Below are positions 5,203-5,244 of a DNA stretch of 5,244 nt, piece by piece. Below the pieces are notes generated by a model. That model was not told where the DNA came from. It worked only from the letters and a program-made list of their open reading frames with translations, and ran no database searches. The position numbers and the translations under genes are program-made. Numbering within the stretch: position 1 is the stretch's first letter; the number at the start of each line of letters is the position of its first letter. The stretch is from UBA6164 sp045107135 (lineage in GTDB: Bacteria > Patescibacteriota > Gracilibacteria > BD1-5 > UBA6164), in assembly GCA_045107135.1 (NCBI GenBank), contig JASFZI010000112.1:1-5244 (forward strand), written 5' to 3'.

Positions 5203-5244
5203 AAATAAACAAACAACCATATTCGAGAAAATAAATTAAAGCTT

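Noticed and set aside
5201..5244. C-terminal end of a minus-strand gene entering from the right, ending in TAA at 5201-5203
   Set aside because: Only 13 codons are visible and another frame is also open here; the stop next to a hairpin fits, but there is too little sequence to support a gene.
1..5244. CRISPR array, tRNA, rRNA or insertion sequence
   Set aside because: No regularly spaced direct repeats, no cloverleaf or rRNA-like segment, and no transposase or terminal inverted repeats were seen on either strand.

Overview
The window is very AT-rich and reads cleanly only if TGA is a sense codon for glycine (genetic code 25). That code is known from the candidate phyla Gracilibacteria (BD1-5/GN02) and Absconditabacteria (SR1), within the Patescibacteria/CPR. 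The evidence is internal. Five genes open up only when TGA is read through, and their in-frame TGAs fall on family-invariant glycines: HGVTL of the VF530/DUF2132 protein, the HxxGA motif of the rhodanese domain, the WIGR motif of the YceI domain, GIRHIAFEV of the VOC protein and GIG of the CAP protein. Conserved tryptophans in the same genes are all TGG, so TGA is not Trp (code 4). In these five genes I count 59 TGA among 77 Gly codons.

Layout, left to right: a probable gene start at the extreme left edge (minus); a single-domain VOC metalloprotein (104-484, minus); a 21-bp hairpin terminator; a short stand-alone PurH-like MGS-domain protein (656-1234, minus) with its own promoter and a Shine-Dalgarno site; a candidate PD-(D/E)XK nuclease (1367-2062, minus); a divergent promoter region; a small VF530/DUF2132 protein (2209-2442, plus); a rhodanese-YceI fusion lacking the catalytic Cys (2457-3341, minus), converging on the previous gene across a shared hairpin; a small membrane protein (3538-3834, minus) with consensus promoter hexamers and a strong Shine-Dalgarno site; and an exported SH3b-CAP protein (3946-5058, minus). 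A hairpin terminator lies near the right edge. No gap exceeds 300 bases.

The genes look mostly monocistronic. Gaps are 110-200 bases, and most minus genes have a recognisable -35/-10 pair upstream, often with a 16-nt spacer. I see no shared pathway; this looks like chromosomal housekeeping and accessory content of a reduced, probably host-associated cell rather than one defined system.

The most unusual signal is a split in the gene set. The MGS-domain gene and the small membrane protein contain no TGA codon at all (0 of 9 glycines) and are the only genes with a good Shine-Dalgarno site. The other five are TGA-rich with weak or no Shine-Dalgarno. This suggests the two have a different origin or a different expression regime.
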